A stretch of 64,000 nucleotides of DNA from assembly GCA_024760905.1 (NCBI GenBank), contig CM045733.1, forward strand, positions 20,813,501 through 20,877,500, in the 5' to 3' direction. The stretch is from Plotosus lineatus. Lineage: Eukaryota > Chordata > Actinopteri > Siluriformes > Plotosidae. The position numbers and the translations under genes were made by a program. Of this stretch, positions 59,428 through 64,000 are shown piece after piece (within the stretch, counting starts at the first letter, position 1; each line of letters begins with the position of its first letter). The notes under the pieces were generated by a model. That model saw only the letters and a list, made by a program, of their open reading frames with translations. It was not told the origin of the DNA and searched no databases.

Positions 59428-59716
59428 CAGATACTTTATCCTACTAAGGTTTCTGAGAGGCTGGAGCTTAACACAAAGGGGGGTACACTTCACACGTTCA
59501 TCTCGCCAGTCCATCCCAGCACCAACACACCCACAACCATTCACACTCACACCCAGGGGCATGTCGATGGAATGTAGGAGGAAAGTGAAGTACTTGGGAG
59601 AAACCCATGCAAGCCCAGGGAGACCAGGACTAATCCACACAGGAATGCCTTAATTGAATCTGGGACTTGAGCCCAGGACCTTCTTGCTGTGAGGCAGACA
59701 TGCTAACTCTTATGCA
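59428..59716 (-). mobile_element. V-SINE-type SINE
   Basis: On the minus strand: head end agcatgtctgcctcacagca, then aagaaggtcctgggctcaag, a rearranged core, gtgagtgtgaatggttgtgg and the tail with ccttagtaggataaagtatc. Confidence 0.78.
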
Positions 59717-60266
59717 TGTATGCAACATCCGTATTTTAATTTTTGACAATGTCCGTTGCTAAATATTTTTAGTTGTTCACTGCAGCAGTCTTCTTTTCCT
59801 TTCAGCTGTTCCCTTCAGGGGTCGCCACAGCAAATCATCTGCCTCTATCTCACCCCATCCTCTGTATCTTCTTCTCCTACACCAACTACCCTTCATGTCC
59901 TCCTTCACCACATCCATAAATCTCCTCTTTGGTCTTCCTCTAGGCCTTCTGCCTGGTAGTTCCAACCTCAGCATCCTACTAACAATATACTCACTATCCC
60001 TCCTCTGTACATGTCCAAACCATCTCAATCTAGCCTCTCTGACTTTGTCTCCAAAACATCTTACATGTGCTGTCCCTCTGATGTACTCATTCCTGATTCT
60101 ATCCATCCTCATTACTCCCAAAGAGAACCTCAACATTTTCATCTCTGCTACCTCCAGCTCTGCCTCCTGCCTTTTCTTCAGCGCCACTGTTTCTAAACCA
60201 TACAACATCGCTGGCCTCATCACCATCTTGTACACTTTTTCTTTAATTCTTGCCGATACCCGCCTA

Positions 60267-60857
60267 TCACACATCACAATGGATACTTTTCTGTAACCAT
60301 TCCAACCTGCCTGCACACGCTTCTTCACCTCTTTTCCACACTCTCCATTGCTCTGGACTGTTGAGCCTAAGTACGTAATTTAAATCCTCCACATTCTTTA
60401 TCTCTGTTCCCTGTAACCTCACCATTCCTCTTGGGTCCTTCTTGTTCACACACATGTATTCTGTCTTACTGAGGCTAACCTTTATTCCTCTCCTTTCCAG
60501 GGCATACCTCCACTTCTCTAGATTTTCCTCCACTTGTTCTCTGCTCTCACTGCAGATCACAAAGTCATCTGCAAACATCATAGTCCATGGGGAATCTTGT
60601 CTAACCTCATCTGTCAGCCTGTCCATCACCATAGCAAACAAGAAGGGGCTCAGAGCTGATACTTGATGAAGTCCCACCTCCACCTTGAATTCTTCTGTCA
60701 CACCAACAGCACACCTCACCACTGTCTTAAATCTCTCATACATGCCCTGCACCACTCTAACATACTTCTCTTCTACTCCAAACTTCCTTATGGAATACCA
60801 CAGTTCCTCTCTCGGCACCCTGTCATATGCTTTCTCCAGATCCCCCGAAAAAGGCAC
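60267..60857 (-). pseudogene. RTE reverse transcriptase fragment with intact FADD
   Basis: On the minus strand: GDLEKAYDRVPREELWY (motif A), GLHQVSALSPFLFAMVMDRL (motif B, with QV where the other copy has QG), MMFADDFVICSES (motif C with its following residues intact), KVSLSKTEY (motif D). The frame is lost near 60380. The rest of the element continues at 59777-60328 (C-terminus) and 60903-61975 (upstream RT). Confidence 0.88.
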
Positions 60858-60902
60858 AATGCAGCTCCTGCTGACCTTCTTTGTACTTCTCTATTAGCAT
60901 CC

Positions 60903-61975
60903 TCAAAGCAAACACTGCATCTGTGGTGCTCTTGGCATGAAACCAAACTGTTGTTTACAAATGCTGACCTCTGCCCTTAGTCTCACTTCCACTATTCTTT
61001 CCCATAACTCCATTGTATGGCTCATCAACTTTATCCCTCTGTAGTTGCCACAACTCTGCACGTCTCCCTTGTTCTTAAATATGGTCACCAGCACACTTCT
61101 CCTCCATTCCTCTGGCATTCTCTCACTCTGTAAGACCTTGTTGAATGTTCTTGTCAGAAAATCTACTGCTTCCTCTCCGAGACACTTCCATACCTCCACA
61201 GGTATGACATCAGGACCTACTGCCTTTCCACTCTTCATCCTCTTCAATGCCCTCCTCACTTCACCCTGACCAATCTTTGCTACTTACTGGTCCTCAACAG
61301 TCACCTCTTCTAATTTTTCTCTCTCATTTTCCCTCATTCATCAGCTCTTCAAAGTACTCTTTCCACCTTCCCAGCACACTTCTGTCATCAGGCAATACAT
61401 TTCCCACCCTGTCCTTAATCACTCTAACTTGCTGCATGTCCTTCCCATCTCTATTAATCTGCTGTGCCAACCTGTATAAACCATCCCTCCTTATCGTCCA
61501 ACCTAGCATACCTAGCATCATATGCTCTCTGTTTGGCTTTTGACACTGCTACCTTCACCTTACGTTGCATCTTCCTGTACTCCTGTTTTCTCTCTCCAGT
61601 GCGCTCAATGTCCCACTTCTTCTTAGCTAACCTCTTCCTTTGTACACACTCCTGCACTTCCTCATTCCACCACCAAGTCTCCTTATCTACTGTCCTTCCA
61701 GAGGACACACCAAGTACTCTCCTACCTGTCTCCCTGATCACATTAGCTGTAGTTGTCCAGTCATCTGGAAGCACTTCCTGACCATGCAAAGCCTGTTTCA
61801 ACTCCTCCTTGAAGACAACACGACACTGTTCATTTTTCAGCTTCCACCACTTTGTCTTCTGCTCTACCTTTGCCTTCTTCACCTTCCTCACCATCCTATG
61901 CTGTCTGGCAACACTCACCTCACCCACTACTACTTTGCAGTCATTGACTTCCTTGAAATTACATCGTCTGCACAA
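60903..61975 (-). pseudogene. RTE LINE linker and RT N-terminal part, broken
   Basis: Minus strand, two frames. 61975-61454 reads CRRCNFKEVNDCKVVVGEVS and the KTKWWKL...WWWNEEVQECVQ linker; 61259-60903 reads ALKRMKSGKAVGPDVIPVEV, the fingers, and QQFGFMPRA. It matches 19560-20620 of the other copy. Cys stands at the position that is TGA at 19577. Confidence 0.88.
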
Positions 61976-62752
61976 GATGTAGTCTACCTGTATGCTCCTA
62001 CCTCCGCTTGTATGTCACCCTATGCTCCTGTCTCTTCTGGAAGAAAGTATTCACCACAGCCATTTCCATCTTTTTTTGAAAAATCTATCAACATCTGTCC
62101 TTCTGAGTTCCTATCCTGGATACCAAACCTGCCCATCACGTCCTCGTCCCATCTGTTTCCTGCACCAACATGTCCATTGAAGGCCTCACCAATGACCACT
62201 CTTTCACCTCTGGGGTACTCTGCCTCACTTCCTCTGCACTCACTCCAGAATCTCTTCTTCTCTTCTAGCTCACATCCTGCCTGTGGCGCATAAGCACTAA
62301 CAACATTTTACATCATACCTTCAATTTCTAACTCTGCCTGACACTCTTTTCACTTCTAGAACATTCCCGACAAACCCCTCCTTCAAGATGTCTCCTACTA
62401 CATTTCTCTTCCCATCCACACAATGATAAAACAGCTTAAACCCTGCTCCTAAGCTTCTAGCCTTGCTACCTTTACACCTGGTCTCCTGAACACACAGTAC
62501 TGTATGTCCACCTTCCTCCTTTGCATCAAGTCAGCCAGCTCTCTAGCTTTTCCTGTCATAGATCAGACATTCACAGTCCCTGCTCTCAGTCCTAGATGCA
62601 TACCTTTCCTCTTCTCTCTCTGCCTACGGACATGCCCCACACCTCTCCTCCTTCGACCAACAGTAGTCTAGTTTCCACCAGTACACTGCTGGTTAATAGC
62701 ACTGATGGTGGTTGTTGTTAACCCGGGCCTTGACCAATCCGGTTTGGAAGTC

Positions 62753-63052
62753 ATATTGATTATCTGCTTAGTTGATTTGCCACAGGTTTTACGTGGATGC
62801 CCTTCCTGTCACAACCCTTTTAGCAACGGACAGAAACACACTGATGACTTTGCAGCCTACTCTACGAAAGTCAGCAACGGTTCTTTTACACGCCTATCAC
62901 CATAGACAGTGAGAGACATGGCCCGCCTTTGATAACCCAGTTAGCCGCACTGGGGGGGGGGGACAGTGACAACCTTCTGGAGAGTGGGACTCGAACCCCC
63001 AACCTTTGGATCAGCGATCCAGCGCCCTATACCACTAGACCACCACTGCCCC
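62753..63052 (-). mobile_element. tRNA-like SINE with RTE-type tail, next to LINE 5' end
   Basis: The minus-strand head ends at 63052 (ggggcagtggtggtctagtg), B box ggttcgagtcccac, full body, and a tail that degrades near 62753 where LINE sequence begins. Confidence 0.88.
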
Positions 63053-64000
63053 ACAAGTTGAGATGTCACTGGTATTAGCATGAAATTTGAAGCTTTGGAA
63101 GCTGATTAGTGTGAGTGTACATATAAGTAAATTAAGTCCCACTGCCACCATTGTGGTTGATGTTGGAAAATGCTAACTAAAAATAAACATATTAAGATAT
63201 CAACGATGACTGAATCTAACCATAAACTCTGTTGTCTCGTTGAAGCTCACTTGTTGAATTGGAAACATAAAAATGAAAGCCATTTGAGTTATTGAAACAG
63301 TTTTGTTTAAAAAAAAAAATCAAGCACATTTTCATATTATTACTCTCCTAAAATATTACACATGAATTATTTAGTGATGATTTAATGTTTACGGATCCCA
63401 AGGGTTCTGGTGCATCATGGATATTAAAGTGCTACTTAAAATCGATTAAATCATTAAAATGGCAACACTGATTAAATTTAGATGTCATTTTCCAGTATAT
63501 GAGATGATTTGTAGATTTTATATAAAGCTTAATTTAATCTAGTGAATCCTATTTCAACAATAACCATCTCTTTTGCACTACATTACATGGGTAGTCTTGG
63601 TGGTGGTGGTGGTGGTGGTGGTGGGTGGGTGGGGAAGGTGTAATCGAACACTATCCTCACATATCCCCATCAAATCAAATCTCTTCTTTTCCGCTGTTCA
63701 TGCAGTATCATACCTCATAACCTTGGCCATTTTTCTGCCTGGATGGCTCAGACTCTCAAGTCAAATCCATCAAACATCTTCACCGATCAGAAACAGGGCA
63801 GATCTTTCTACAGCCATGATTAAGTTATAACAGACATATGGGAAAGCAATAAGTGCTCACTGTTTTCTATTGGGTGAGGAGTAGGTTTTTTTAAAAAAAA
63901 ATATCTGTGAAAGACTAAATTAATTCAGGCACTTAAAGGTATGGTAAAACCTTAAATTAATTGTGAGCGGTGATGTGAGTACATGAGCTATAGAAGATCC
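63053..64000. other. intergenic, with (GGT)n at 63599-63632
   Basis: AT-rich, with a (TGG)n stretch. No exon recognised. Confidence 0.5.

Larger units (their letters stand above)
59787..62750 (-). mobile_element. RTE-clade LINE, longest copy, decayed
   Basis: Minus-strand LINE from near its 5' end (gtactggtggaaactagact at about 62680; then gactgtgaatgtctgatcta at 62585) to the 3' UTR (gctgtggcgacccctgaagg at about 59825). It is longer at the 5' side than 18979-21741 but carries many stops and frameshifts. The endonuclease region (62540-61980) is badly broken. Confidence 0.9.

Noticed and set aside
59787..62750. An active second RTE element
   Set aside because: Multiple stops and frameshifts, especially in the endonuclease, exclude it.

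Overview
The window is vertebrate nuclear DNA, almost certainly from a teleost fish. It holds spliced exons with GT/AG borders, many dinucleotide microsatellites, V-SINE-type tRNA-derived SINEs, Tc1/mariner, hAT and TA-flanked MITE remnants, and RTE-clade LINEs. There is no prokaryotic gene organisation. The species cannot be fixed from the sequence.

The one host gene I can support is the 3' end of dock4 (dedicator of cytokinesis 4, a Rac/Rap guanine-nucleotide exchange factor) on the + strand. Ten exons (4716-4799, 5078-5197, 5293-5414, 5794-5914, 6392-6473, 7666-7775, 10331-10403, 11260-11361, 14724-14785, 23210-23611) join in one unbroken frame of 1278 nt: 425 codons plus TAG. They encode the end of the catalytic DHR2/DOCKER region and the serine/proline-rich tail, which finishes in the family-typical PRKVSQL. 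Upstream exons lie outside the window. A probable 3' UTR of up to about 2.9 kb follows and has been invaded by a SINE.

Layout: 1-4715, intron with a DNA-transposon end, a SINE, a mariner remnant and microsatellites. 4716-23611, dock4 exons, with a nearly complete RTE LINE (18979-21741) in the last intron. 23612-26480, probable 3' UTR. From 26.5 kb to 64 kb I find no convincing host exon. That stretch is a mosaic of SINEs (many with clear target-site duplications), V-SINEs, a Tc1 remnant, a ~1.4 kb TIR element with a SINE nested in it, an L2/CR1-like LINE without its reverse transcriptase, an internally deleted hAT element, a second long RTE LINE (59787-62750, minus strand) and long TA/CA tracts.

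The most striking finding is a perfect 101-bp inverted repeat (44340-44440 / 44465-44565). Each arm holds what reads as a complete type I hammerhead ribozyme core (CTGAAGA, stem II, GAAA, short stem III, GTA cleavage triplet, closing stem I), giving two ribozymes on opposite strands. This resembles the termini of Penelope-like retroelements. Other signals are (GT)n tracts in the polypyrimidine position of three dock4 acceptors, a tRNA-like SINE whose 3' tail matches the RTE LINE in the same window, and the same SINE head and body joined to a second, V-SINE/L2-type tail.
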